DNA of 64,000 bases from Kitasatospora purpeofusca (GTDB lineage: Bacteria; Actinomycetota; Actinomycetes; Streptomycetales; Streptomycetaceae): assembly GCF_000718025.1 (NCBI RefSeq), contig NZ_JODS01000029.1, positions 108,555-172,554 of the forward strand, in the 5' to 3' direction. Made by a program: the position numbers and the translations under genes. This document shows, in pieces, positions 34,813 to 42,515 of this stretch. The notes below the pieces were generated by a model. It was given only the letters and a program-made list of their open reading frames with translations, ran no database searches and was not told the origin of the DNA. Within the stretch, counting starts at the first letter, position 1. Each line of letters begins with the position of its first letter.

Positions 34813-36201
34813 ATGCCCATCGCAAGCGTGAACCCGGCGACCGGCGAGACCCTGGAGACCTTCGAACCGCTGGACGCGGCAGGCCTGGAACAACGGCTGG
34901 CCCGCGCCGAGGAGGCCTTCCGCACCTACCGCACCACCTCCTTCGCCCAGCGCGCCGGACTGCTGCGCCGCGCCGCCGAACTGCTCGACGAGGACCTCGA
35001 GAGCATCGCCCGGACCATGACCGAGGAGATGGGCAAGCCGATCGCCGCCGCCCGCGCCGAGGCCGCCAAGTGCGCCAAGGCGATGCGCTGGTACGCCGAG
35101 AACGCCGAGGCGCTGCTCGCCGACGAGCACCCGGAGCCGGCCGACGTGGCCGACGCCGGGGCGGCCCGCGCCTATGTGCGCTACCGGCCGCTGGGCGCGG
35201 TCCTGGCGGTGATGCCGTGGAACTTCCCGTTCTGGCAGGTGGTGCGGTTCGCCGCGCCCGCGCTGATGGCGGGCAACGTCGGGCTGCTCAAGCACGCGTC
35301 CAACGTGCCGCGCACGGCGGTGGCGCTGGAGGAGCTGTTCCGGCGGGCCGGCTTCCCGGAGGGCTGCTTCCAGACGCTGCTGATCGGCTCGGGGGCGGTG
35401 GAGGCGGTGGTCCGTGATCCCCGGGTGGCCGCCGTGACGCTGACCGGCAGCGAGCCGGCCGGGCGGGCGGTCGCGGCGGCGGCGGCCGACGAGGTGAAGA
35501 AGGCGGTGCTGGAGCTGGGCGGCAGCGACCCGTTCGTGGTGATGCCGAGCGCGGACGTGGACGCCGCCGCGGCCACCGCCGTCACCGCGCGGGCGCAGAA
35601 CAACGGGCAGTCCTGCATCGCCGCCAAGCGGTTCATCGTGCACACCGAGGTCTACGACCGGTTCACCGCCGCGTTCACCGCCGCCATGGGGGCGCTGCGG
35701 GTCGGCGACCCGATGGACGAGGCGGTCCAGGTCGGCCCGCTGGCCAGCCGACAGGGCCGGGACGAGATCGCCGAGCTGGTCGAGGACGCCCGGGCGCACG
35801 GGGCCCGGGTGGAGTGCGGCGGACGGCGGCCGGAGGGCCTGGACGCGGGCTGGTTCTACGAGCCGACGGTGCTGACCGGCATCACGCCGCGGATGCGGAT
35901 CCACCAGGAGGAGACCTTCGGCCCGGTGGCCACGGTCTACCGGGCGGCCGATCTGGACGAGGCGGTGGCGCTGGCCAACGACACCCCGTTCGGGCTCAGC
36001 TCCAACGTCTGGACCGAGGACCCGGCGGAGCAGGAGCGGTTCGTCCGGGACATCCAGGCGGGCGGGGTGTTCTTCAACGGCATGACCGCCTCGCACCCGG
36101 CGCTGCCGTTCGGCGGTGTGAAGCGCTCCGGTTTCGGCCGCGAGCTGTCCGGCCACGGCATCAAGGAGTTCTGCAACGTCACCACGGTGTGGATCGCCTG
36201 A
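34813..36201 (+). CDS. gabD1: NADP-dependent succinate-semialdehyde dehydrogenase
   Basis: Oxidises succinic semialdehyde to succinate at the end of GABA degradation. It has 462 residues, the short GabD1-type length. Substrate-entry motif VMPWNFPFWQ is near 137. Cofactor loop TLTGSEPAGRAVA is near 214, catalytic Glu in LELGGSDPF near 235 and catalytic Cys in NNGQSCIAAKRF near 269. The end motif PFGGVKRSGFGREL is present. GGGAGGGG lies about 7 bases before ATG 34813. No GABA transaminase is adjacent; a GabP-like permease is 8 kb away but not linked. Related aldehyde dehydrogenases share these motifs, so the substrate is likely rather than certain. Confidence 0.88.
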   Translation: MPIASVNPATGETLETFEPLDAAGLEQRLARAEEAFRTYRTTSFAQRAGLLRRAAELLDEDLESIARTMTEEMGKPIAAARAEAAKCAKAMRWYAENAEALLADEHPEPADVADAGAARAYVRYRPLGAVLAVMPWNFPFWQVVRFAAPALMAGNVGLLKHASNVPRTAVALEELFRRAGFPEGCFQTLLIGSGAVEAVVRDPRVAAVTLTGSEPAGRAVAAAAADEVKKAVLELGGSDPFVVMPSADVDAAAATAVTARAQNNGQSCIAAKRFIVHTEVYDRFTAAFTAAMGALRVGDPMDEAVQVGPLASRQGRDEIAELVEDARAHGARVECGGRRPEGLDAGWFYEPTVLTGITPRMRIHQEETFGPVATVYRAADLDEAVALANDTPFGLSSNVWTEDPAEQERFVRDIQAGGVFFNGMTASHPALPFGGVKRSGFGRELSGHGIKEFCNVTTVWIA

Positions 36202-36231
36202 GTCCGCTCCCACCGCGCGACCTGCGCGCCC

Positions 36232-36258
36232 CCGGCCGGGGCCGTGCGCCCCGGCCGG
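36232..36258 (+). terminator. Terminator of the aldehyde dehydrogenase gene
   Basis: An 11-bp perfect stem, CCGGCCGGGGC/GCCCCGGCCGG, with a five-base loop lies 31 bases after the stop. It is followed at once by the 14-bp palindrome GGCCGGATCCGGCC (36253-36266). Confidence 0.75.
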
Positions 36259-36551
36259 ATCCGGCCAAGTTCGGGCACGGTCGATTGCTCCGATTTGCCC
36301 GTTTGCCCCGGGTCCGCCACCCGAAAGGGAACCCGCCGCCCTTCACAGGGGGCGGACACGCCCTCCACAGAAACCCCTTCGACAACGAACAGACGTGAAT
36401 TATTGAGCTAATATTCAGAACATTTTGGCGACATAATTCGCGATGGCCGAAGAACGGCAGGCGGGACCGGCCGTGATATCCCCGCAGCGCATTTCCGGAT
36501 AAGTTCCACAACGACCGGCCGGAGGGCCGGTCACCACGGGAAGGAAATGCG
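36259..36551. other. AT-rich promoter region of the lectin gene
   Basis: A markedly AT-rich block for this genome (36395-36445, including GAATTATTGAGCTAATATTC) precedes the secreted lectin gene. It contains the imperfect inverted words GAATTATTGAG and CTAATATTC. No gene is seen. Such low-GC islands in Streptomyces often mark promoters with regulator sites or horizontally acquired DNA. Confidence 0.5.
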
Positions 36552-37010
36552 ATGAATCTCCTCCAGCGCACCGTCGCCCTCGTCGCCTCGACCGCCGTCC
36601 TGGCCGGCGGCGCCACCGTTCTGGCCGCCGGCCAGGCGAGCGCCGCCACCAGCGAGATCACCCTCCAGAACGTCGCCACCAGCCGCTACCTCGACAGCAA
36701 CGGCAACGGCAACGTCTACACCCTCCCCGGCAACGGCGGCTCGTACCAGCGCTGGTACGCCAGCGACCTGGGCGGCTCCACCTTCAACCTGCGCAACAAG
36801 GCCACCGGTTTCTGCCTCGACTCCAACGGCAACGGCAACGTCTACACGCTGAACTGCAACGGCGGCAGCTACCAGAAGTGGGTCCGGGGGAACGGCCCCT
36901 ACGGGCACACCTACCGGAACCTCGCGACCGGCCTCTACCTGGACAGCAACGGGAACGGCGATGTGTACGCCCTGAGCGGCAACGGCGGCTCGTACCAGCA
37001 GTGGAGGTGA
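36552..37010 (+). CDS. Secreted actinohivin-like beta-trefoil lectin (CBM13/ricin-type)
   Basis: 152 residues. A Sec signal (QRTVALVASTAVLAGGATVL, cleavage near ASA-AT) leads into a mature protein of about 119 residues. That protein is almost wholly three tandem modules of about 40. Each repeats L/Y-x-N-x-A-T-x-x-x-x-LDSNGNG-(N/D)-VY-(T/A)-L-x-x-NGGSYQ-x-W. This is the internal symmetry of actinohivin, the actinomycete lectin that binds high-mannose glycans and blocks HIV entry. Its sugar-contacting Asp, Tyr, Leu and Asn positions appear kept in all three modules here. Cys occurs only in module 2 (FCLDSN and LNCNGG), also as in actinohivin. GGAAGGAA lies about 5 bases before ATG 36552. Mannan binding is inferred, not shown. 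Confidence 0.88.
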   Translation: MNLLQRTVALVASTAVLAGGATVLAAGQASAATSEITLQNVATSRYLDSNGNGNVYTLPGNGGSYQRWYASDLGGSTFNLRNKATGFCLDSNGNGNVYTLNCNGGSYQKWVRGNGPYGHTYRNLATGLYLDSNGNGDVYALSGNGGSYQQWR

Positions 37011-37026
37011 ATGCCTGTCATATCGA

Positions 37027-37065
37027 TGATCGTCAATCGCGCACGATGATCTGACGATCAGACAG
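37027..37065. repeat. Nested inverted repeat and 17-bp element, copy 2
   Basis: TGATCGTCA (37027-37035) and TGACGATCA (37052-37060) form a 9-bp perfect inverted repeat with a 16-base spacer. The right part, 37049-37065, is identical over 17 bases to 28121-28137. It lies just after the lectin stop and before a strong terminator. Confidence 0.65.
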
Positions 37066-37074
37066 GATATGAGT

Positions 37075-37107
37075 GCCCTCCCCGGCGCCTCAATCGCCGG
37101 GGAGGGC
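37075..37107 (+). terminator. Terminator after the lectin gene
   Basis: A 13-bp perfect stem, GCCCTCCCCGGCG/CGCCGGGGAGGGC, with a seven-base loop is followed by TTCTCC. It isolates the lectin from the DUF2079 genes. Confidence 0.8.
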
Positions 37108-37244
37108 TTCTCCATGCTACGGTGCCCGCCCGGGGGCCGACGCGCCCGGCGGCGTTCGCCCGTGGCTGAACCCGCCCGCCACCCCGAGGCGTCGAACAAG
37201 AATCGGACGCAGACCACTCGCACCCGGAACGACGGGGATGTTCA

Positions 37245-38753
37245 GTGACAATTAGTACACTCACATCAGCACTTCAACGCAGGACGGAGGGTGACGAACC
37301 GTCGAGCGTGACGGCCCCCGCCGATCGGCGGGTGCAATTCATCCCCTGGGCGGTCGCCCTCACCCTGTTCCTGGTCTACGCCTTCTTCACCGTTCGCCGT
37401 CATGAACTCCTGCTCACCAGCGGATACGACCTCGGGATCTTCGAACAGGGCGTGCGCGGCTACGCCGAGGGCCGCGGCCCGATCGTCGAACTCAAGGGCC
37501 CCGGCTTCAACCTGCTGGGCGACCACTTCTCGCCCGCCCTCGCCGCCCTCGCCCCGTTCTACTGGCTCTGGCCCTCCGCGAAGGTGCTGCTGCTGGCCCA
37601 GTCCGCCCTGGTCGCCGTCGCCGCCGTCCCGATCACCCGCTGGGCGCTGCGCGAACTCGGTCCGCTCGCCGCCGGGATCACCGGCCTCGGCTACGGGCTC
37701 TCCTGGGGGCTGGCCTCCGCCCTCGGCTTCGACTTCCACGAGATCACCTTCGCCGTCCCGCTGATCGCCTTCTCCGTCGTCGCGCTCGGCGAACGGCGCT
37801 GGATCGCCGCCCTCGCCTGGGCCGCGCCGCTGGTCCTGGTCAAGGAGGACCTCGGCATCACCGTGGCCGCCGTCGGCGCCTACATCCTGTGGCGCGGCGA
37901 CCGGCGCGTCGGCGCGGCCGGCGTCCTCCTCGGCATCGGCTCCTCGCTGCTCGAACTCCTGGTGCTGCTCCCGGCGATGAGCCCCGGCGGCAGCTTCGCC
38001 TACTGGGACAACCTGAGCGGCGGCTCCGGCGGGCGGAACCTGCTCACCCTGCCGCTCGACCTGATCACCCCGGGCGAGAAGGTCACCACCGTCCTGCTGC
38101 TGCTGGCGCCGACCGTGCTGCTGGCCGCCCGCTCCCCGCTGATGATCGTCGCCCTGCCCACCCTCGGCTGGCGGCTGCTCTCCAACAACCCGGCCTACTG
38201 GGGCACCAATTACCACTACAGCGCCGTGCTGATGCCGATCGTCTTCGCCGCCTTCGTGGACGTCCTGGTGAAGGCCCGCGGCTGGCGCGGGACGGTACCC
38301 CGCTGGATCGCCCGCGCGGCGCTGCCGGTCAGCCTGACGGTCACCCTGGCCCTGCTGCCGGGCTTCGCGTTCGGACAGCTCTTCTCCACCGAACTCTGGC
38401 GGACCCCGGCCCGGGTCGAGGCCGCCCGCTCGGTGCTCGCCACCGTCCCGGACGACGCCCGGGTCGCCGCGTCGAACCGGCTGGTGCCGCAGCTGACCAA
38501 CCGCTGCGAGGTCATCGTGTTCGGCTGGCCGCAGAACTGGTCGACGGCCGAATGGATCGTGGTCGACGAGGGACAGCCGATGGGCTGGCCGATGTCGCCC
38601 GACCGCGAACGGAAGGAGCTCGCCACCGTCAAGAACAGCGGCTACCAGGTGGTGCGCAGCGACCACGGCATCACGCTGCTGCGGCGGGCACCCGGCACCG
38701 CCGCCCCGGCGCCGGCCGACGCGCCGCCGCCCACCAGCCCCGGAGCCGGCTGA
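37245..38753 (+). CDS. DUF2079 multi-pass membrane protein, first tandem copy
   Basis: 502 residues with about 10-12 hydrophobic helices, starting at VALTLFLVYAFFTV. The family hallmark is the first external loop: SGYDLGIFEQGVRGYAEG followed by LLGDHFSPALAALAPFYW. The C-terminal soluble part (about 400-480) includes DARVAASNRLVPQLTNRCEV. DUF2079 proteins resemble GT-C membrane glycosyltransferases that use lipid-linked sugars; the role is inferred. GTG 37245 is weakly preceded by GGGGA. The first codons are unusually AT-rich (ACA ATT AGT ACA). It is probably co-transcribed with the next, paralogous gene (73-base gap). Confidence 0.87.
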   Translation: MTISTLTSALQRRTEGDEPSSVTAPADRRVQFIPWAVALTLFLVYAFFTVRRHELLLTSGYDLGIFEQGVRGYAEGRGPIVELKGPGFNLLGDHFSPALAALAPFYWLWPSAKVLLLAQSALVAVAAVPITRWALRELGPLAAGITGLGYGLSWGLASALGFDFHEITFAVPLIAFSVVALGERRWIAALAWAAPLVLVKEDLGITVAAVGAYILWRGDRRVGAAGVLLGIGSSLLELLVLLPAMSPGGSFAYWDNLSGGSGGRNLLTLPLDLITPGEKVTTVLLLLAPTVLLAARSPLMIVALPTLGWRLLSNNPAYWGTNYHYSAVLMPIVFAAFVDVLVKARGWRGTVPRWIARAALPVSLTVTLALLPGFAFGQLFSTELWRTPARVEAARSVLATVPDDARVAASNRLVPQLTNRCEVIVFGWPQNWSTAEWIVVDEGQPMGWPMSPDRERKELATVKNSGYQVVRSDHGITLLRRAPGTAAPAPADAPPPTSPGAG

Positions 38754-38826
38754 TCCGGCGCCCGCCGCCCGGCGGCCCGCCCGAACAGCAACCCTCGCCC
38801 CCGCCTCCGACCACCTCAGGGATCCC

Positions 38827-40548
38827 GTGCCAGTCGAAACCGGGCTCAGCCCGTCCACCAGCCCGAACCGCCCGCTGCTGCCGCGCGTCGTGCGCCCGCC
38901 CGCACCCGGCGCCGCCGCGCTCTCCGGCCGCCGGACGGCCGTGCTGACGCTGCTCTGCTTCGCCGTCACCGCGGCGTGCGGGCTCCAGCAGTGGTCGGCG
39001 GTCCTGCTGGGCGGCTTCGACCTCGGCATCTTCCACCAGGGTGTGGCCGGCTACGCGCACTTAGAACTGCCGATCTCGCCGGTCAAGAGCTACCACCACG
39101 AGTTCCCGCCCTCCTTCTCCCTGCTGGGCGACCACTTCTCGCCGATCCTGGCCGCGCTCGCCCCGCTCTACTGGATCTGGGAGGACCCGCGCACCCTGAT
39201 CCTCGGACAGGCACTCCTGCTCGCCGCCGGCGTCCCGCTGATCCGCCGGATCGCGGTGCGCTGCTTCACCCCGCCGACCGACGGCACCGGGGCCGGCGAC
39301 GCGGACCGGGCGGCCGCGGCCCCCGCCGCGACCGACGACCCCGCGCGACTGCGCACCGTACGCCTGGTCGCCGACCTGGCCGGCCTCGTCTACGGCCTCG
39401 GCTGGCCGCTGCTCGCCGCCGGCCGGGGCGGCTTCCACGAGGTCGCCTTCGCCGTCCCGCTCACCCTGCTGATGCTCGAACGCGGCCTGGCCCGCCGCTA
39501 CGGCACCGCCGCCCTCGCCGCCGCCCTGCTCTGCCTCACCAAGGAGGACCTCGGTCTGCTGGTCGGCATGTACGGCCTGGTCCTGCTCTGGCGCGGCCGC
39601 CCGCGCGGCGACCGGCAGGGCGAACGGGCCGGGGACCGGCGCGCCCTCGCCTACGGAGCGGGCCTGCTGATCGGCGGCCCGCTGGCCTCCGCGCTCGCCA
39701 TCGTCGAACTCATCCCCGCCATGGGCGGCCAGCCCGACTACTACTGGGTGTACGGCCCGCTCGGCCCGGACGCCGGGACGGCGTTCGGCAATGTGCTCGG
39801 CGACCCGCTGCTGCTCGTCCAGGTCGCCACCAACGCCACCGTCAAGCCGCTGCTGCTGCTCTGGCTGTTCGGCACCCTGCTGCTGCTTCCGCTGCGCTCC
39901 GCCACCACGCTCTGCCTGCTGCCGCTGCTCGCCGAACGCGTCCTGTCGGACAACCCCAACCACTGGTCGATCGCCCACCACTACGACGCCTTCCTGTGGC
40001 CGGTGCTGCTCACCGCCACCCTGGAGGCGCTCGGCCGCCTGCACGCCAGGGGCGGGCTCCACCGGCGCACCGGCTACGGCCTGGGCACCGCCGCGGTCGC
40101 GATCTCCCTGGTCAGCAGCCTGGTGCTGGGCGGGATCAGCCTGCTGACCCCGGCCTTCTGGCGCCCCTCCGCGAGCAACGCGGCCCTGGTCCGGGGCGCC
40201 GCGCAGATCCCGGACGGCGCCCTGGTGGAGGCCGACAACCAGGTGGTGCCGCGGCTGGTCGGCCGCACCGACGTGGTCCTGGTGGACGCCGTGCCGCGCG
40301 GCCGCGACTACGTCCTGATCCGCTCCGACACCCGGACCTTCCCGTTCCAGACCACGGCCGAGCAGGCCGAGCGGATCGACCTGCTGCTGGCCCACGGCTA
40401 CCGCCAGGTCTGGGGCGAGCACGGGGTGGTGCTGCTGCACCGCGAGAGCGACGAGCCGGTGCCCGGCGCGCGGATCCCCGACGACAGCAGCACGCCGGTC
40501 AAGGAGATCGTGCCGTCCGACGTCGGCCACAACCTCTTCAAGGGCTGA
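38827..40548 (+). CDS. DUF2079 multi-pass membrane protein, second tandem copy, with a TTA codon
   Basis: 573 residues, a diverged paralogue of the gene before it. The same loop reads GGFDLGIFHQGVAGYAH and LLGDHFSPILAALAPLYW, and the same helix pattern follows. An extra Ala/Asp-rich insert (about 155-175) sits in a cytoplasmic loop. Codon 79 is TTA (39061-39063), just after the signature loop. In Streptomyces such codons make translation depend on the bldA tRNA, tying this copy but not its neighbour to development. The C-terminal soluble part includes DGALVEADNQVVPRLVGRTD. It is followed by a 13-bp-stem terminator. Confidence 0.87.
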   Translation: MPVETGLSPSTSPNRPLLPRVVRPPAPGAAALSGRRTAVLTLLCFAVTAACGLQQWSAVLLGGFDLGIFHQGVAGYAHLELPISPVKSYHHEFPPSFSLLGDHFSPILAALAPLYWIWEDPRTLILGQALLLAAGVPLIRRIAVRCFTPPTDGTGAGDADRAAAAPAATDDPARLRTVRLVADLAGLVYGLGWPLLAAGRGGFHEVAFAVPLTLLMLERGLARRYGTAALAAALLCLTKEDLGLLVGMYGLVLLWRGRPRGDRQGERAGDRRALAYGAGLLIGGPLASALAIVELIPAMGGQPDYYWVYGPLGPDAGTAFGNVLGDPLLLVQVATNATVKPLLLLWLFGTLLLLPLRSATTLCLLPLLAERVLSDNPNHWSIAHHYDAFLWPVLLTATLEALGRLHARGGLHRRTGYGLGTAAVAISLVSSLVLGGISLLTPAFWRPSASNAALVRGAAQIPDGALVEADNQVVPRLVGRTDVVLVDAVPRGRDYVLIRSDTRTFPFQTTAEQAERIDLLLAHGYRQVWGEHGVVLLHRESDEPVPGARIPDDSSTPVKEIVPSDVGHNLFKG

Positions 40549-40553
40549 GCCCC

Positions 40554-40597
40554 GGGGTTCCCGTCCGACCGGGCGGCTGCCCGGGGACGGGAACCCC
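40554..40597. terminator. Bidirectional terminator with nested stems
   Basis: A 13-bp perfect outer stem, GGGGTTCCCGTCC/GGACGGGAACCCC, has an inner CCGGGC/GCCCGG pairing. It begins 6 bases after the DUF2079 stop and faces the small membrane gene. Confidence 0.8.
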
Positions 40598-40608
40598 TCG
40601 GGGGACGG

Positions 40609-40887
40609 TCAGGTCGCCATCCGGTGGCGGCCCCGGCCGGGCGTGGCCCAGCGGGCGACGACGCCGACCAGCGCCAGCACGGTCACGCCCCAGACGATGC
40701 TGAAGACGATCAGCCAGGTCAGCGAGGCCTGGGTGCCGATGGCACCCAGGCCGATCGACAGGCCGACCAGGAAGACCACGGCCGTCGGGGTGAGACTGCA
40801 CAGCCAGTGCCAGGCCCGGTGCGCCGGGCTCGGGTGGGCGGGCGCGTCGGGACCGGTGTCCTGCGCCTTGTAGGTGATCAGGTCCAT
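40609..40887 (-). CDS. Small two-helix membrane protein
   Basis: 92 residues. A polar N-terminus (to about 30) is followed by two membrane helices (TPTAVVFLVGLSIGLGAIG and LTWLIVFSIVWGVTVLALVGV) and a short basic tail. ATG 40887 follows GGAGGCG by about 8 bases. I do not recognise a family. It lies 31 bases downstream of the Ku gene on the same strand and may be in its transcript. A role cannot be assigned. Confidence 0.72.
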   Translation of the reverse strand: MDLITYKAQDTGPDAPAHPSPAHRAWHWLCSLTPTAVVFLVGLSIGLGAIGTQASLTWLIVFSIVWGVTVLALVGVVARWATPGRGRHRMAT

Positions 40888-40918
40888 CGGGAATCGCCTC
40901 CGGGGGTGAGGGGGGAGG

Positions 40919-42070
40919 TCACGAGGCCTTCCGGGGGGTGGCGGGCTTCCGGGTCGTGGTGGTGGTCGTGCTCTTCTTCGCGGTCGTGCTCTTCCTGGCA
41001 GTCGTGCTCTTCGTCGCGGCCGTGCTCTTCTTGTCGGTCGCGGACTTCTGCGCGGTGGCGGACTTCCTCGCGGTCGTGGACTTCTTGCTCGTGGCGGCCG
41101 ACGGTTTCGAGGCCGTCGTCTTCGTCGCCGTCGTCTTCGTCGCCGTCGTCTTTGTCGCCGTCGTCGCCTTCGTGGCCGTCGCCTTCTTCGTGGCGGCACG
41201 TCGGCGCGGCGGTGGCTGCTCCTCGGCCTCCCCCGCCTCGGCCTGCCCCGCCTCGGTCTCCTCCGCCTCCTCGGCCCGGGACCGGTCCGGATGGGCGTCC
41301 TTGGCCCGCCGCAGACTGCTGCGCAGCGCCTCCATCAGGTCGATGACGTTGTCCGGCGCCTCCCCCGCCTCCTCCTCGTGCGGGATCTCGACCCCCTGCA
41401 ACCGAGCCTCGATCACCTGCTGGAGCGCCTGCTGGTAGTCGTCGTGGAGCTGCTCCAGGTCGAAGTCCTCGGAGAGCGTCTCCATCAGCGAACGCGCCAT
41501 CCGCAGCTCCTGCGGCCGGACGGTCACGTCCTCCTCGGGCGCGATCCCGGCCGCCGGGCGGACCTCGTCCGGCCAGATGCAGGTCTGGAGCACCAGCGTG
41601 CCGTCGTGCACCCGGAGCACGGCCGGCGACTCCCGGCTGCGCAGCGCGATCTTGGTGACGGCGATCTGCCCGGACTCCACCAGCGCGTCGCGCAGCAGCG
41701 CGTAGGGCTTCGAGGCGGCCTTGTCGGCGACGCCGACGTAGTAGGCCTTGGAGAACATCAGCGGGTCGATCTCGCCCTCGTCGACGAAGGCCAGTACGTC
41801 GATGATCTTCTTGCTGGGCAGCGGCAGGTCGGCGAGGTCCTCGTCGGTGAGCGTGACCGTCCGGCCGTCCGGGGACTCGTAGCCCTTGGCGATCTCCGCG
41901 TACGGGACCTCCTTCTCCTCCTCCTCGCAGTACCGCTTCATCCGCACCCGCCCGCCGTCCTTGGCGTGCACCTGGTGCAGCGGGACGTCGTGCTCCTTGG
42001 TGGCGGAGTACAGGTGGACGGGGATGGAGACCAGGCCGAAGCTGATCGTCCCCTTCCAGGTGGTCTGCAT
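40919..42070 (-). CDS. ku: Ku protein for non-homologous end joining, with long Lys/Thr/Ala tail
   Basis: DNA-end-binding homodimer that recruits LigD. It has 383 residues. The core (1-about 260) opens TWKGTISFGLVSIPVHLYSAT and contains PYALLRDALVESGQIAV. The recruiting bridge region ends near residue 255. The C-terminal about 115 residues after an acidic Glu/Ala stretch are nearly all Lys, Thr, Ala, Ser and Arg. They are repeats of ATKTT, KKSTTARKS and AQKSA, like histone-H1-type tails. Basic tails on bacterial Ku help DNA binding and bridging. AAGGAGC lies about 6 bases before ATG 42070. No ligD is next to it; Streptomyces species often carry several ku genes. Confidence 0.94.
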   Translation of the reverse strand: MQTTWKGTISFGLVSIPVHLYSATKEHDVPLHQVHAKDGGRVRMKRYCEEEEKEVPYAEIAKGYESPDGRTVTLTDEDLADLPLPSKKIIDVLAFVDEGEIDPLMFSKAYYVGVADKAASKPYALLRDALVESGQIAVTKIALRSRESPAVLRVHDGTLVLQTCIWPDEVRPAAGIAPEEDVTVRPQELRMARSLMETLSEDFDLEQLHDDYQQALQQVIEARLQGVEIPHEEEAGEAPDNVIDLMEALRSSLRRAKDAHPDRSRAEEAEETEAGQAEAGEAEEQPPPRRRAATKKATATKATTATKTTATKTTATKTTASKPSAATSKKSTTARKSATAQKSATDKKSTAATKSTTARKSTTAKKSTTTTTTRKPATPRKAS

Positions 42071-42263
42071 GGGGTCGCTCCTTCCCGGAGCCTGCCCGGA
42101 GCCTGCCGGGAGCCGTCCCGGCGGTTCACGCCGTGGTTCGTGCGCCGGGTCGCGCCGGCCGGGGCGCCCGGCCCCGGAGGATTCCACTCTGCCCGGGTTC
42201 GCCCCGATCGGCCACCTGCCGCCGACCGGCGGACAATGGACGGCGAACGGAGGTGAACGCACC

Positions 42264-42473
42264 GTGCGCGACCCCGGACCGCCCCCGCCGCCGGACACCA
42301 CGACCTACCGCGTCCGCTACGCCCTGGTCGGCAGCCCCGGCGTACGGCTCGCGGAGGTCACCCTCGTCCCGGGCCACTCCCGGGAGAGCGACATCCCGGC
42401 CCTGCTGGACGCCCGGCTCCACCGCCACCCGGACGGCCGCCGGGTCGTCCTCCTCGACGTCACCGAAGCCTGA
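42264..42473 (+). CDS. Small hypothetical protein
   Basis: 69 residues from GTG 42264, which follows GGAGGTGA by 7 bases, a strong site that decides the start. After a Pro-rich N-terminus, a compact alpha/beta pattern follows: TYRVRYALVGSPGVRLAEVTLV, then a helix SDIPALLDARLHRH and a strand RRVVLLDVTEA. There is no membrane helix or cysteine. I do not recognise the family. It is divergent from ku (193-base gap) and convergent with the phosphoesterase. Confidence 0.68.
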   Translation: MRDPGPPPPPDTTTYRVRYALVGSPGVRLAEVTLVPGHSRESDIPALLDARLHRHPDGRRVVLLDVTEA

Positions 42474-42515
42474 ACCCGCCCGCCCCCGAGGCCGCCGCCC
42501 CCGGGCCGCCGTCGG

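Noticed and set aside
36552..40548. A lectin-DUF2079 operon
   Set aside because: A 13-bp perfect-stem terminator and a 234-base gap separate the lectin from the DUF2079 pair.
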